A program made the position numbers and the translations under genes. 64,000 bases of DNA from Candidatus Electrothrix aestuarii. Its GTDB lineage: Bacteria > Desulfobacterota > Desulfobulbia > Desulfobulbales > Desulfobulbaceae. Location of the stretch: positions 3,437,907 to 3,501,906 of the forward strand of contig CP159373.1 of assembly GCA_032595685.2 (NCBI GenBank), read 5' to 3'. Positions 35,747 to 45,262 of the stretch are shown here, in pieces (within the stretch, counting starts at the first letter, position 1; every line of letters begins with the position of its first letter). The notes under the pieces are model-generated. The model saw only the letters and a program-made list of their open reading frames with translations, did not search any database and was not told where the DNA came from.

Positions 35747-37595
35747 CCTGCTTTCTTGTCGTGACCTGAGTAAGGCATTTGGTGCCCAGACCCTGTTTTC
35801 CTCAGTAAGCCTGGTTTTGGCCAAGGGGGATAGGGTAGGGCTTATTGGGCCGAATGGCTCTGGAAAATCTACCCTGCTCAAGATTTTTGCTGACCTGATT
35901 GAGGCAGATAGTGGTGAGATCTTCCGGCAGCGTCATGTCCGGGTCAGTTATCTGGCCCAGGCGGATGTCTTTGCAGAAGAGAAAAGCTGCGCTGATAACC
36001 TCTATCCAGCAGTAGAGGGACTTCATCTGGAGGAGGCTGAGCAGTATAATCGAGTCCACAGCCTGCTTAGTCGTGCCGAGTTCCCAGACCCGGACAGCCC
36101 GGTTGGCCTGCTCTCTGGTGGGTGGCGGAAACGGCTGGCTATCTGTCGGGCCTTGGTGGTCCATCCTGATGTCCTGGTCATGGACGAGCCTACCAACCAC
36201 CTGGACATCGAGGGTATTCTCTGGTTGGAAAAGCTGCTCAAGGCCTCGTTGCCGGAAAGCCCGGATGCCTATCTTATGGTTAGCCATGATCGTCGTTTTC
36301 TGGAAAACACGGTCAATCGAATCATCGAACTCTCAGCTGCCTATCCTGATGGGACATTTCAAGTCAATGGCAATTACTCTGCCTTTCTGGAAAAACGCGA
36401 TACCTTTTTAGAGCAGCAACAGGAAATGGAGGAACGGCTGGCCAATAAGGTGCGGCGGGAGAATGAATGGCTCAGTCGCGGTCCCAAGGCCCGGGGAACC
36501 AAAGCAAAATCCCGTAAGGACGCAGCTTATCGCTTACAGGATGAGCTCTCTGTCCTAAAACAGCGGAATCGGGTGGGAACCGCTGTGGATATTGCCTTTG
36601 ATGGCACTGATCGCAAGACCAAAAAGTTGTTGGTTGCCACCGGAATTTCCAAGGGCTTTGGAGGAAGGAACTTGTTTTCTGATCTTGACCTAACCCTTTC
36701 ACCGGGAACTCGTCTTGGGCTGCTGGGGCGGAACGGCTGCGGAAAGTCCACCCTGATGCAGATTTTTGCGGCTGCCGGGAGCGGGGAAGGGCTTCAGCCG
36801 GATACAGGGAAGGTTGAGACAGCGGATAATCTCCGCATTATCAGTTTTGACCAACGTCGAGAGCAACTGGATCAGGAGCAGACCCTGCGGCGGGCACTAG
36901 CCCCGGATGGTGATTCCGTGGTATATCAGGATCGTTCCATCCATGTGGCTTCCTGGGCCCAGCGTTTTCTTTTTCGTACTGATCAGCTGGAGACCCCAGT
37001 GTCCCGGCTTTCTGGTGGGGAGCAGGCGCGAATTCTCATTGCTTCGCTGATGCGGCGACCTGCGGATATCCTCCTTTTGGATGAGCCCACTAACGACCTG
37101 GATATTCCTTCACTGAATGTCCTGGAGCAGAGTCTGAATGAGTTTGCCGGGGCCTTGGTCCTGGTGACCCATGATCGTTTTATGCTGGATCGAATCTGTG
37201 ATCAGGTTCTTGGATTTGACGGCAAGGGCAATGCCACCTTGTTTGCTGATTATGAGCAATGGCTGGCTGCCCTGAATACAGGGAGTGATACCGAGGGCAA
37301 GGCGGAGGAGGAGAAAAAGCAAAGCAAGAAGAAGGCGTCAGGGAAACCTGCTCCGAAAAAATCCGCGAAAAAGCTCTCCTACATGGATCAGCGTGAGTAT
37401 GATCAGATGGAAGAGAAGATTCTGGAAGCAGAGACTCGGCAGGAGGAGCTGGAATCCGCGATACAGGAACCGGAAATAGCCGCTGACCCTGCCAGGCTGG
37501 CGGAATGCTGTGAGGAGCTGGAGATTGTGCAGAAGGAGGTCGCTGATCTCTACGCTCGTTGGGAGGAGTTGGAGGCAATGCAGAATGGGGACTGA
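35739..37595 (+). CDS. uup: ABC-F family ATPase (Uup-like)
   Basis: 618 residues with two ABC modules on one chain and no membrane segments. Walker A: GLIGPNGSGKST and GLLGRNGCGKST; signatures VGLLSGGWRKRL and VSRLSGGEQARI; Walker B VLVMDEPTNHLD and ILLLDEPTNDLD. A basic linker lies between the modules, then a Lys-rich stretch and a C-terminal coiled coil (EEKILEAETRQEELESAIQE), as in Uup. ABC-F proteins act on ribosomes or, for Uup, on branched DNA. Overlaps pheA by 8 bases, hence one operon. Confidence 0.93.
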   Translation: MSNLLSCRDLSKAFGAQTLFSSVSLVLAKGDRVGLIGPNGSGKSTLLKIFADLIEADSGEIFRQRHVRVSYLAQADVFAEEKSCADNLYPAVEGLHLEEAEQYNRVHSLLSRAEFPDPDSPVGLLSGGWRKRLAICRALVVHPDVLVMDEPTNHLDIEGILWLEKLLKASLPESPDAYLMVSHDRRFLENTVNRIIELSAAYPDGTFQVNGNYSAFLEKRDTFLEQQQEMEERLANKVRRENEWLSRGPKARGTKAKSRKDAAYRLQDELSVLKQRNRVGTAVDIAFDGTDRKTKKLLVATGISKGFGGRNLFSDLDLTLSPGTRLGLLGRNGCGKSTLMQIFAAAGSGEGLQPDTGKVETADNLRIISFDQRREQLDQEQTLRRALAPDGDSVVYQDRSIHVASWAQRFLFRTDQLETPVSRLSGGEQARILIASLMRRPADILLLDEPTNDLDIPSLNVLEQSLNEFAGALVLVTHDRFMLDRICDQVLGFDGKGNATLFADYEQWLAALNTGSDTEGKAEEEKKQSKKKASGKPAPKKSAKKLSYMDQREYDQMEEKILEAETRQEELESAIQEPEIAADPARLAECCEELEIVQKEVADLYARWEELEAMQNGD

Positions 37596-37770
37596 GGAGC
37601 ATCCTCCCTGTCCCACTTGCGGGGGAAGTGGGCAGATTAATTTTTTCAAAGGGGAAAGTCGTTTTCTCCTTTCAGCAGAGGAGTGCCCAGTCTGCTGTGG
37701 GTTTGGCTATGTGCAGGAAGAGCTTGAGGAGCCGGAGGGAAAATCTGATAAATTGGACGGCAAGGGTTGA
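37585..37770 (+). CDS. Small DnaJ-type zinc-finger protein
   Basis: 61 residues from an ATG at 37585, with GGAGG nine bases upstream inside the end of uup. Two CxxCxGxG-like knuckles are visible: CPTCGGSGQINF and CPVCCGFGYV, the second with Cys for Gly at one position. Such mini-zinc-ribbons resemble the DnaJ cysteine-rich domain. It overlaps uup by 11 bases, so it is probably co-translated; its role is unknown. Confidence 0.65.
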   Translation: MGTEEHPPCPTCGGSGQINFFKGESRFLLSAEECPVCCGFGYVQEELEEPEGKSDKLDGKG

Positions 37771-37882
37771 CAGCTGTTTGAATGTGCAATAACATCGTAA
37801 AGATATCTTTGATAGAATTGCTGCGTATTGCGCAATTCTAACTATTCATTTCCGCAAATCCTGTAACGGATAAGGAGCATGT

Positions 37883-38311
37883 ATGACTGTAGCAAAATCA
37901 GGAGACAACGTTAAAGTTCATTACACTGGCACCCTTGAGGACGGCACCCAGTTTGACTCTTCCAGAGAGGTCGAACCGCTGGAGTTCACCTTGGGCAGTG
38001 GTCAGGTGATTGTCGGCTTTGATGAGGAGATCACAGGTATGGAACCCGGGGAAAAAAAGAATGTTACGATTCCTGCGGACAAGGCCTACGGTCAGCGTAA
38101 TGAAGAAATGGTGATTAATGCCCCCCGTGATCAGATACCTGCTGATATTACCCCGGAAGTAGGACAGCAATTACAGCTTTCAGGACCTGGTAATCAGCCT
38201 ATTATGGTTAAAGTTACTGAGGTGACGGATGAGCATGTGCAGTTGGATGCCAATCCGCCCTTGGCTGGCAAGGATCTGACCTTTGAGTTGGAGCTGCTTG
38301 AGATCGTCTAA
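37883..38311 (+). CDS. slyD: FKBP-type peptidyl-prolyl isomerase (SlyD-like)
   Basis: 142 residues. FKBP core VKVHYTGTLEDGTQFDSS, FTLGSGQVIVGFDEEITGM and GEKKNVTIPADKAYG, with the inserted chaperone flap (about 68-120) typical of SlyD. The metal-binding His/Cys tail of enterobacterial SlyD is missing. It assists folding at prolyl bonds in the cytoplasm. A clear AAGGAG precedes the ATG. Confidence 0.93.
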   Translation: MTVAKSGDNVKVHYTGTLEDGTQFDSSREVEPLEFTLGSGQVIVGFDEEITGMEPGEKKNVTIPADKAYGQRNEEMVINAPRDQIPADITPEVGQQLQLSGPGNQPIMVKVTEVTDEHVQLDANPPLAGKDLTFELELLEIV

Positions 38312-38399
38312 GCGTTTTTTTTCCTTCCTGCTATATGGGGCGGTACTGTGATGGTTCGCCCCTGTTCCCTTACCTGATTTTTTTTACCTCGCAGATTCG

Positions 38400-38840
38400 T
38401 CAATCACCGCCGCAGATGAGAGACGTTGCGTTCAACGTTCCTGTTTTTCGGTTATAAGTAAAACCGGCACGAGCGCCGAGATAGACTACAATGCTCTCGT
38501 CAGCCCATTGCGGTGGAGCCACGCAGGTTATCGCCTCATCAGATGAAGTTACTTTGCAGCCTTGGCGCAGAGCGAACATCATTTCATCCCAGCAATGGTG
38601 ATCTTTGTTGTATACGCGCTTTACTCCGGCACACCCTTCTTGATTCGGGCCGAACCCGGCTTTGGTTGTATCTGAGACAAAGCGACAAACAGCATCCCAG
38701 TTCTTTTCGCCAAAGACTTGGATAAACTCAGAATACTTGAAAAATAGATCTTTTGGGGCGGATGTTTGCTGGGCGTGTACAGAAGTGATACAGATGAAGA
38801 GGGATACGAATGAAGCAATATGTGTTTTTGAGATGCTCAA
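38400..38840 (-). CDS. Cys-containing secreted protein, coupled to the histidine kinase gene
   Basis: 146 residues with a signal peptide ending SVHA, followed by a compact domain with six cysteines (DAVCRF, EGCAGV, HHCWDEMMFALRQGCKV, ITCVAPP, SLICGGD). No family is recognised with certainty; it has the look of the small NTF2-like DUF4864 type. No ATG lies near the signal peptide, and the TTG start shares bases with the TGA of the kinase gene (TTGA), so translation is probably coupled. It could be a periplasmic ligand or accessory for the kinase system, but the kinase has no obvious periplasmic domain. Confidence 0.55.
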   Translation of the reverse strand: MSISKTHIASFVSLFICITSVHAQQTSAPKDLFFKYSEFIQVFGEKNWDAVCRFVSDTTKAGFGPNQEGCAGVKRVYNKDHHCWDEMMFALRQGCKVTSSDEAITCVAPPQWADESIVVYLGARAGFTYNRKTGTLNATSLICGGD

Positions 38841-40849
38841 GGTTTTTTTTTCAATATATCATGTACTGCCTTCCCCAGCTGTGACAAGGAGTAGGGTTTC
38901 TGGATGAACTCACTCTCCCCCATCTCAAGCGCTGCCTTTGCATCATCACACTCATTATAGCCACTTGCTATAAGAGCCTTCTGGTCAGGATAGAGCTTGA
39001 GGATTTCCCCGTAGACCTGTCTTCCGCTGACGCCGGGCTCCAAGGCTATATCAAGCATGACTAAATCAACAGCAGTCTCTTTGATAAACTGGAGAGCCTG
39101 TTTCCCAGAGCAGGCTGTATCTACTGTGTAGCCCAGGGATTCAAGCATGCTGCGTGTAACATCGAGGGTTTGTTCTTCTTTGTCCACCAAGAGAATACGT
39201 TTGCCAGGATTGGTGCATGTATCGAGTAATTGTAATTCATCGTTCTCAATGCAAATAGAGGCCGCATGTGCTGCCACTGGAAAATAGAGGAGAAAACAAG
39301 TGCCCTGTTCATTGCTCTCCACTTGAATCTGTCCTTCATGGTCTCGCATAGTATTCCAGGCAATGGTCAAGCCGAGCCCGGTGCCGCTTCGTCCCATGAC
39401 TTTCTTGGTGTAGAATGGTTCAAAAACATGTTCCAGTTCATTTGCTGGGATGCCTGGTCCGTTATCTTGCACGCTGAGCACAAGATACTCTCCCTTTTTC
39501 ATATGATCAGAGCTTGTTGTTGACTCAATAAATTGATTCTGGGAGGAGATTGTAATAGAGCCGTCTGTATCCGAACCTATAGCCTCTGCCGCATTAATCA
39601 CCAGATTCATCAGACATTTCCACACATGAATTGAGGAACAAAGAACGGTCTGGTGTTTGGCCTCCAGCTGTTGCTGAAACTTGATATTGGGATACAAGGC
39701 CTTGAGTCGCTCACAGTCAGGGGAAGAGAGGTATTCTCTGATGAGCAGATTAAGATTATAGGGCTCCCGGATAGTGCTGGCTCCTCGGGCGACAACAAGA
39801 AGGTCGGCAACAACTTTTGCTGCTTTACGGCCTGACTCACGGATAGCCTCAACCCATTTTATCATTGGGCTATCAGTAGGGAGCTTCATCAAGAGTAATT
39901 CAGGGTACCCTACAATTCCCACGAGAATATTATTGAGATCATGGGCCACGCTACCGGCCATCATCCCTAAGGCCTCCATCTTTTTTGCTTTAAGAAGTTC
40001 GGCTGCAGTCTTCTCCTTTTCCTGCTCCGCTTGAATTCGCTCTGTAATATCTCTGAACATCAGGAGCTTCCAGTGAGCACCCTCTGGACCCTCCATTGGT
40101 GTTTCTATGATATCATAGGTCTTGTTGATCAGTTCCGAGTACCATTCCCAATGTATTGTCTCCCCGGCAAAGACTTGATCATTCTTACACCAGGGACATG
40201 GCTCCGATCTCCTATGAAAATATTCATAACACTTACTCTCCTGCCAGGGACCGAAATCTGCTGCAAGCGCCTTGTTAACAAAATGAATATCATGCTGCTC
40301 GCAGACAATGTAGCAACCGTCCTTCATCGCTTTGAGGAGGTTGACGAAGTTATCCCGCTCCAGCCGTAACTCTTCGGTTCGTTCGGCAACCCGTTGTTCT
40401 AACATCGTATTGGCACGGGAGAGGGCAGCTTCAGTATTTTTTTGCTGGGTGATATCGCGCCATATGCTGATAATCGCGGTGTCCTCTCGTTCTTCGTCAT
40501 CCTCTAACTGGCGGGAAGAGGCGTTCACACTGAAAAACTTGGGACCTGTGCTGGTCATCAGCTCGAACCCAACATTGCTACAAGTCCCGGTACGAGAGAT
40601 TTCCTTCTGTAAAGAGGTCCACGTGCTCAGAGGATCTCCCACAAAGGCACTCAACCAGTCAAAGAGGCTGGTTTCAACGAGTTCACCAGGGGAGCAGGAA
40701 AAAAGAGAACAGAAACTTTGATTAGCCACCAGAATAGTAGCGGCCTCGTCAGTGATGACAACGCAATCCTGCGAGGCGGCAAGTACCGCCTCAAAGAATT
40801 TAACCGTTTTTTGGAGCGTTTTAACGTTCTGCTGCTGCGATGCTCTCAT
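38837..40849 (-). CDS. Hybrid sensor histidine kinase (PAS-PAS-HK-REC)
   Basis: 670 residues, no signal peptide or membrane segment. Two PAS domains (about 15-145 and 180-280; the first with VITDEAATILVANQSF, the second with three Cys, CEQHDIHFVNKALA...CPWC) are joined by a coiled coil. The HisKA box is MAGSVAHDLNNILVGIVGYP, and HATPase motifs are LMNLVINAAEAI, VQDNGPGIP and GRSGTGLGLTIAW. A C-terminal receiver domain carries the phospho-acceptor Asp in DLVMLDIALEPG. A cytosolic sensor; a Cys-rich PAS may sense redox. The gene overlaps the NasA-like gene by 29 bases. Confidence 0.92.
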   Translation of the reverse strand: MRASQQQNVKTLQKTVKFFEAVLAASQDCVVITDEAATILVANQSFCSLFSCSPGELVETSLFDWLSAFVGDPLSTWTSLQKEISRTGTCSNVGFELMTSTGPKFFSVNASSRQLEDDEEREDTAIISIWRDITQQKNTEAALSRANTMLEQRVAERTEELRLERDNFVNLLKAMKDGCYIVCEQHDIHFVNKALAADFGPWQESKCYEYFHRRSEPCPWCKNDQVFAGETIHWEWYSELINKTYDIIETPMEGPEGAHWKLLMFRDITERIQAEQEKEKTAAELLKAKKMEALGMMAGSVAHDLNNILVGIVGYPELLLMKLPTDSPMIKWVEAIRESGRKAAKVVADLLVVARGASTIREPYNLNLLIREYLSSPDCERLKALYPNIKFQQQLEAKHQTVLCSSIHVWKCLMNLVINAAEAIGSDTDGSITISSQNQFIESTTSSDHMKKGEYLVLSVQDNGPGIPANELEHVFEPFYTKKVMGRSGTGLGLTIAWNTMRDHEGQIQVESNEQGTCFLLYFPVAAHAASICIENDELQLLDTCTNPGKRILLVDKEEQTLDVTRSMLESLGYTVDTACSGKQALQFIKETAVDLVMLDIALEPGVSGRQVYGEILKLYPDQKALIASGYNECDDAKAALEMGESEFIQKPYSLSQLGKAVHDILKKKP

Positions 40850-42953
40850 AATCCTCTTGTACTTTTGCCATACGCACGGCAGTTATTTTGTACTCAGGTT
40901 GTTTGGAATGACGATCAATAGCATGGGTGCAGAGAATATTGGCCAGGCGATTATCCGGCTCCTGGAGGGCATTACCGAAATGCATGTTCATGTACACGGT
41001 CCCTGCCAGTATTCTGTCAGCAACCCGTACCTTAGCAAGGACCCGGCCGCGCCGGGAGGCCACTTCGACCACATCATTTTCCTCCATGCTGAGTGTCTCA
41101 GCATCTTGAGGATGGATTTCAACGTAGTTCTCCGGTTCCTGGCGGCGTAGTTCCTCTACTCGCCCGGTGCGGGTTCTGGTATTGAAATGACCTGCCAACT
41201 TTCCTGTCACAAGGATAAAGGGATACTCGCTATCAGTTGACTCTGCGCCTTCCTGGTATTCCCGTCCTAAGAGGGCGGCTCGTCCATCGGCCCTGGGAAA
41301 ACGCCAGTCAAGGAAAAGACGTTCTGTTCCGGGATGGTCCTTTTCCGGACAGGGAAGCTGTGGCCCGATAGCGTCTTCCAGCCTTTCATAAGTCACCCCG
41401 TTCATATCGCAAATCCGACCTCTTGTCAGTATTTTCCATTCTTCAAAAATCTCTTTCGGTGATGAATAGGAAAACTCATCTTCAAATCCCATTGCTCGGG
41501 CCACATCAATGATGATGTCACAATCTGTTTTTGCTTCACCTGGAGGATCTACCAGTTTTTTGACTAATTCAATGCGTCGTTCTGAGGAGATGAAGGTCCC
41601 TGTTTTTTCACACCACTGGGCTCCTGCCAGCACTACATCAGCAAGTTGGGTTGTTTCAGTGGGATGGAATATATCCTGAACAATAAGTAGCTCAGCTTTC
41701 TTCAGGCCTTCCTCTACCCAATGGGTATCTGGTAAAGAGGCCGCAGGGTTGGTTGTTGTTACCCACAAAGCCTTAACTGAGCCCTCGTGTAGGCCCTGAA
41801 TAATTTCAATAATAGAACGACCTGGTGTAGATTGGAGATTTTCCACAGGAATATTCCAAAAATCTGCAACCTCCTGGCGTTGACTGGGATTAGCAACTAA
41901 GCGCATTCCCGGCAGGAGATGACTGAGTGCCCCAACCCAGCGATTCCCCAAGGCATTAGCTTCACCGGTAATGGAAAGGGGGCCTGCTCCAGGGCGACAG
42001 AAATTGCCGGTCAGGAGCGAGAGATTATGCAGGCTGTTGTTTTTAAAGACCGCTTGGGTGGAATGATTATACCCTTGGAACCAGAAGGTGAGCATATTTT
42101 TGCAAGACCCGATAAGGCGGGCAGCTGCAATGATCTGTTCTGCTGGACAGCCGGTTATCTCGGCACCGTAGCTGGGCGTATATTTTTCCAAAAAGATCTT
42201 CAGTTCATCAAGACCGGAGGTGCGAATGTCCACACTTTCCTCATCAACAAATCCTTCCTTGAGAAGAGTATGGGCCAAGGTGTTATTCAGGGCTACATCA
42301 GTGCCTGGTTTAATCTGGAGATGAATATCCGCGATGGCTGCTGTTTCTGTTCGGCGAGGATCAACGACTATAACCTTGGCGCCCTTTTCGGCAGCTTTTT
42401 TCAGGCGCAGGAAAATGATGGGGAGGGTGATCGCCATATTATTGCCAGCAACGTAGAAGAGGTCTGCCTGTTCTATGTCTGCATAGCATGTAGGGGGGGC
42501 ATCGGCCCCTAAGGTGGAAAGAAAGCCAGCAGCAGAGCTGGCCATGCAGAGGCGCGTCGAGCATTCGATGTTATTGGTGCCGATGCAGCCCTTCATCAGC
42601 TTATTCATCAAATAATATTCTTCGGTCAGGTTCGCGGCGCCACCGTAGAAAGCCACAGCATTAGGACCGTGCTCTTCAATAATTCGGTTCAAATCGCCAG
42701 CGACAGAACTCACCGCCTCGTCCCAGCTGACTGGAACGAGTTGCCCGTTGCGGCGCAGGAGAGGTTGGGTGAGTCGACCCGGTGCATTAAACACAGGTGG
42801 TAAATGAGCAGCCAAGGCACATATGCGGCCCTTATTAATTGGGTGCTCCTCCATGCCCTGTACCTTTACAATACGTCCCTGCTCCACCCCAACCTGTAGG
42901 CCGCAGCCGACGCCACAATAAGGGCAGGTAGACTTATGCCACTGGATTGCCAT
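40821..42953 (-). CDS. Molybdopterin oxidoreductase, NasA/NarB-like catalytic subunit
   Basis: 710 residues. An N-terminal [4Fe-4S] motif CPYCGVGCGLQ...KGRICA, then the bis-MGD fold. The Mo-ligand region is ECSTRLCMASSAAGFLSTLG, with Cys in the position and context of assimilatory nitrate reductases. Formate dehydrogenases usually have (U/C)H at this place. The C-terminal MGD domain includes TGKLAGHFNTRTRTGR and VYMNMHFGNALQEPDNRLAN. No Tat signal, so cytoplasmic. No electron-transfer subunit or nitrite reductase is adjacent. The overlap with a sensor kinase gene is unusual for a metabolic enzyme. Assimilatory nitrate reductase is favoured; a formate-dehydrogenase-like enzyme remains possible. 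Confidence 0.8.
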   Translation of the reverse strand: MAIQWHKSTCPYCGVGCGLQVGVEQGRIVKVQGMEEHPINKGRICALAAHLPPVFNAPGRLTQPLLRRNGQLVPVSWDEAVSSVAGDLNRIIEEHGPNAVAFYGGAANLTEEYYLMNKLMKGCIGTNNIECSTRLCMASSAAGFLSTLGADAPPTCYADIEQADLFYVAGNNMAITLPIIFLRLKKAAEKGAKVIVVDPRRTETAAIADIHLQIKPGTDVALNNTLAHTLLKEGFVDEESVDIRTSGLDELKIFLEKYTPSYGAEITGCPAEQIIAAARLIGSCKNMLTFWFQGYNHSTQAVFKNNSLHNLSLLTGNFCRPGAGPLSITGEANALGNRWVGALSHLLPGMRLVANPSQRQEVADFWNIPVENLQSTPGRSIIEIIQGLHEGSVKALWVTTTNPAASLPDTHWVEEGLKKAELLIVQDIFHPTETTQLADVVLAGAQWCEKTGTFISSERRIELVKKLVDPPGEAKTDCDIIIDVARAMGFEDEFSYSSPKEIFEEWKILTRGRICDMNGVTYERLEDAIGPQLPCPEKDHPGTERLFLDWRFPRADGRAALLGREYQEGAESTDSEYPFILVTGKLAGHFNTRTRTGRVEELRRQEPENYVEIHPQDAETLSMEENDVVEVASRRGRVLAKVRVADRILAGTVYMNMHFGNALQEPDNRLANILCTHAIDRHSKQPEYKITAVRMAKVQEDYESIAAAER

Positions 42954-43099
42954 GCTTTACCTCCTGAATAGATAATGAATCAGACCTGCTTTGACTTTGT
43001 GTAGCTCACTCTCCGTTGTAGCTTTTTTTCTTTTCTGTATATAACAGGATGTAATTATTCGATAAGGTTCGTGTGGGCAACGAAAAAATAGCAATCGTT

Positions 43100-45262
43100 T
43101 TATTTTTGATAGAGTCGTGTGACGGCCTGCCAGTTTTCCGGGACGCCGAATTCTATATTCTCCTGACACCTATCATAGTACAACTGCGCTGCTTTATCGT
43201 TTGGGTTATCACGGAGAATTCCCTGCATTATTTGCCGTGTTCTGTGAAAGTGCTTATCCCGATAGAGAAAGACTCCTTTTTCGAAATGTTTTTTGCAGTC
43301 TCTCTTTTTTTGCATTGTTTCGCTCTCATCGCCTTCCAATACTTCAAAAACGCTGACAGGTTGGGATTTTCCTTTGACTGCAACCAGATCCAGTTCTCTG
43401 ATGCGATATTTTAAAGGCTTTTCCAGCCGATAAAAGGTGTGCCCGCTGATTACTAGCGAGGCCCCGTACAGCTTTGCAAGACCCTCCAGGCGGGAAGCCA
43501 GGTTAACGGCATCGCTGATAACAGTCCCGTCCATGCGTCCGTATTCACCAATTATTCCCAGCATCAGATGACCAGTGTTGATTCCGACCCGAATTTTTAT
43601 CGGAGCAGTATAGTATTTTGCTTTTTTTCGTTTCTCGTTATAGGCTGTAACGGCATTGAGGAGGCCAATCCCGGCAGCAATGGCATCATCCGGGCTCTTA
43701 TCAAAGAGCGCCATAATGGCGTCGCCAATATATTTATCTATGAATCCGTTATTGTTTCTAATAATAGGGCCGATGGCATTGAGGATGGAGTTAACAAAGG
43801 TGAAGTTCTGTTTCGGACTCATGCGTTCCGAGATAGTTGTGAAATCAGCAATGTCTGCGAAAAGAACAGACATGTTTTTTTCCACATGATCGCCCAGTTG
43901 CACCTCGATAATGGATTCTTTTTGCAGGTAATTGAGAAAGTCGTTGGGCACAAAGCGTGCATAAGCACTGTTGATCTCCTGGAGGTTAGCCAATTGGTCC
44001 AGGATTTTCTCTCCCATTCGTTCAAGAAGGCGGGTGAAATTGGCAAATTCAGCAAAGAAGATTTTTCCTTTAAAGGATGAGTAGTCGCCAGCCGCATATT
44101 GGTTGACGATCTTTTTCATGTCTTTTAAGGGAGAAACAATGAAATTAGCTGTAAAATAAGCCAATACAAGGATAACAAGTAAGGAAATCAGAACGAGAAC
44201 GATCAGTGTAATCATGGTCTCGTTGACCTCTGTAAAGCGTACAGCTGAGGGCTCGGAAAGTACAAGACGGTACTCTACTGCCAGCGTATCTTGGTTAGTG
44301 TAAGAGAGCCCTAAGGGTGCCGGGGTGCTTGAGATTAGCTCATCCTGAGAATCCTGAACAGAAGGAAAGTTGGTTTTCTTGTTACACAGAGAAGTACCAT
44401 CCTTGAGTTGCAAGTCAAAAACTCTCTTGCTGTCGGGGTTGATTCTGGAATAGATTTTTGTAATGAGATACTCAACCGGCACTATTGCAATAACAGCACC
44501 CAGGGTTGTTATGGGACTGTTAACATGTTCTTTTGTCGCGAGCGGAACAATAATCGCAATGCCGTGTCCTGTCCTACATAGGCTATTTGAGGAATATGCG
44601 ACTTTGCTTGCCGGGCCTGTTTCGCCTTTTGCTCGCTCATCATCGCTGATTCTTTTGATGATTTTTGTAAAGAAGTCTTTTCTGCATTCGTCATAACCCT
44701 CGTCGCAATCTTTCTTTTGATTGTCATCGCAAAAGTCAGAGACGATATACTGCGACTGCATCTTTTCAGAATCTTTCTGGAAAAATTGTTCCAGGGATTG
44801 CATAACAGCAGAGGGTAGCTTAATATCTGCTACGCAGTCCGGCACGACTTCCTCCATAGAAGGGCTTTTGCTGTCCAGCAGGAAGGTATCTTTTTTGATA
44901 AAATATGTAGCAGCAACCAGATCGTTACCTGTATTGAAATTGCCCATATCCTCGGCAGCATCTCCACCGAATAACTCGCTATAACCTGCTAAGGCCATAT
45001 CACCTGTTCTTCCGAGAATACGGAGTCGGGAAGCTGTGCCATTCAACTGGTTCGTCAGGTCAAGGGCTATACTCTCTGCCTGCTGGTTGAGTTCCTTAAC
45101 TGCCCCCTCCCTTGTTATTTGATAAATTTTTTTGGCAAGCAGGGAAGAGAAGAGAAGAGCGGGTACCCCGGCCGCAACCAAAATAATTATGGTCAGAGTG
45201 AAAGGGAAATTTCTGAAGATGGAAAACCAGGATTTTTTCATCGGCGTCTTGCTATCAATCAT
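43100..45262 (-). CDS. Class III adenylate cyclase with periplasmic sensor and HAMP-like linker
   Basis: About 720 residues. A membrane segment near the N-terminus, a periplasmic sensor of about 290 residues containing Cys-rich pieces (DFCDDNQKKDCDEGYDECRK), a second membrane segment (MITLIVLVLISLLVILVLAYF), and a HAMP-type linker. The cyclase domain has metal Asp in LFADIADFTTISE and GFIDKYIGDAIMALF, adenine-selecting Lys (DKYIGD) and Asp (TVISDAVNLASRLEGL), and the Asn/Arg transition-state pair. A short helical tail follows. It should make cAMP in response to an outside signal. Its start lies inside the end of the solute-binding-protein gene (8-base overlap). Confidence 0.9.
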   Translation of the reverse strand: MIDSKTPMKKSWFSIFRNFPFTLTIIILVAAGVPALLFSSLLAKKIYQITREGAVKELNQQAESIALDLTNQLNGTASRLRILGRTGDMALAGYSELFGGDAAEDMGNFNTGNDLVAATYFIKKDTFLLDSKSPSMEEVVPDCVADIKLPSAVMQSLEQFFQKDSEKMQSQYIVSDFCDDNQKKDCDEGYDECRKDFFTKIIKRISDDERAKGETGPASKVAYSSNSLCRTGHGIAIIVPLATKEHVNSPITTLGAVIAIVPVEYLITKIYSRINPDSKRVFDLQLKDGTSLCNKKTNFPSVQDSQDELISSTPAPLGLSYTNQDTLAVEYRLVLSEPSAVRFTEVNETMITLIVLVLISLLVILVLAYFTANFIVSPLKDMKKIVNQYAAGDYSSFKGKIFFAEFANFTRLLERMGEKILDQLANLQEINSAYARFVPNDFLNYLQKESIIEVQLGDHVEKNMSVLFADIADFTTISERMSPKQNFTFVNSILNAIGPIIRNNNGFIDKYIGDAIMALFDKSPDDAIAAGIGLLNAVTAYNEKRKKAKYYTAPIKIRVGINTGHLMLGIIGEYGRMDGTVISDAVNLASRLEGLAKLYGASLVISGHTFYRLEKPLKYRIRELDLVAVKGKSQPVSVFEVLEGDESETMQKKRDCKKHFEKGVFLYRDKHFHRTRQIMQGILRDNPNDKAAQLYYDRCQENIEFGVPENWQAVTRLYQK

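Noticed and set aside
40821-42953. Considered as a selenocysteine formate dehydrogenase
   Set aside because: The Mo-ligand position is an ordinary Cys codon followed by Met in RLCMASS, with no in-frame TGA. The context favours the nitrate reductase branch.
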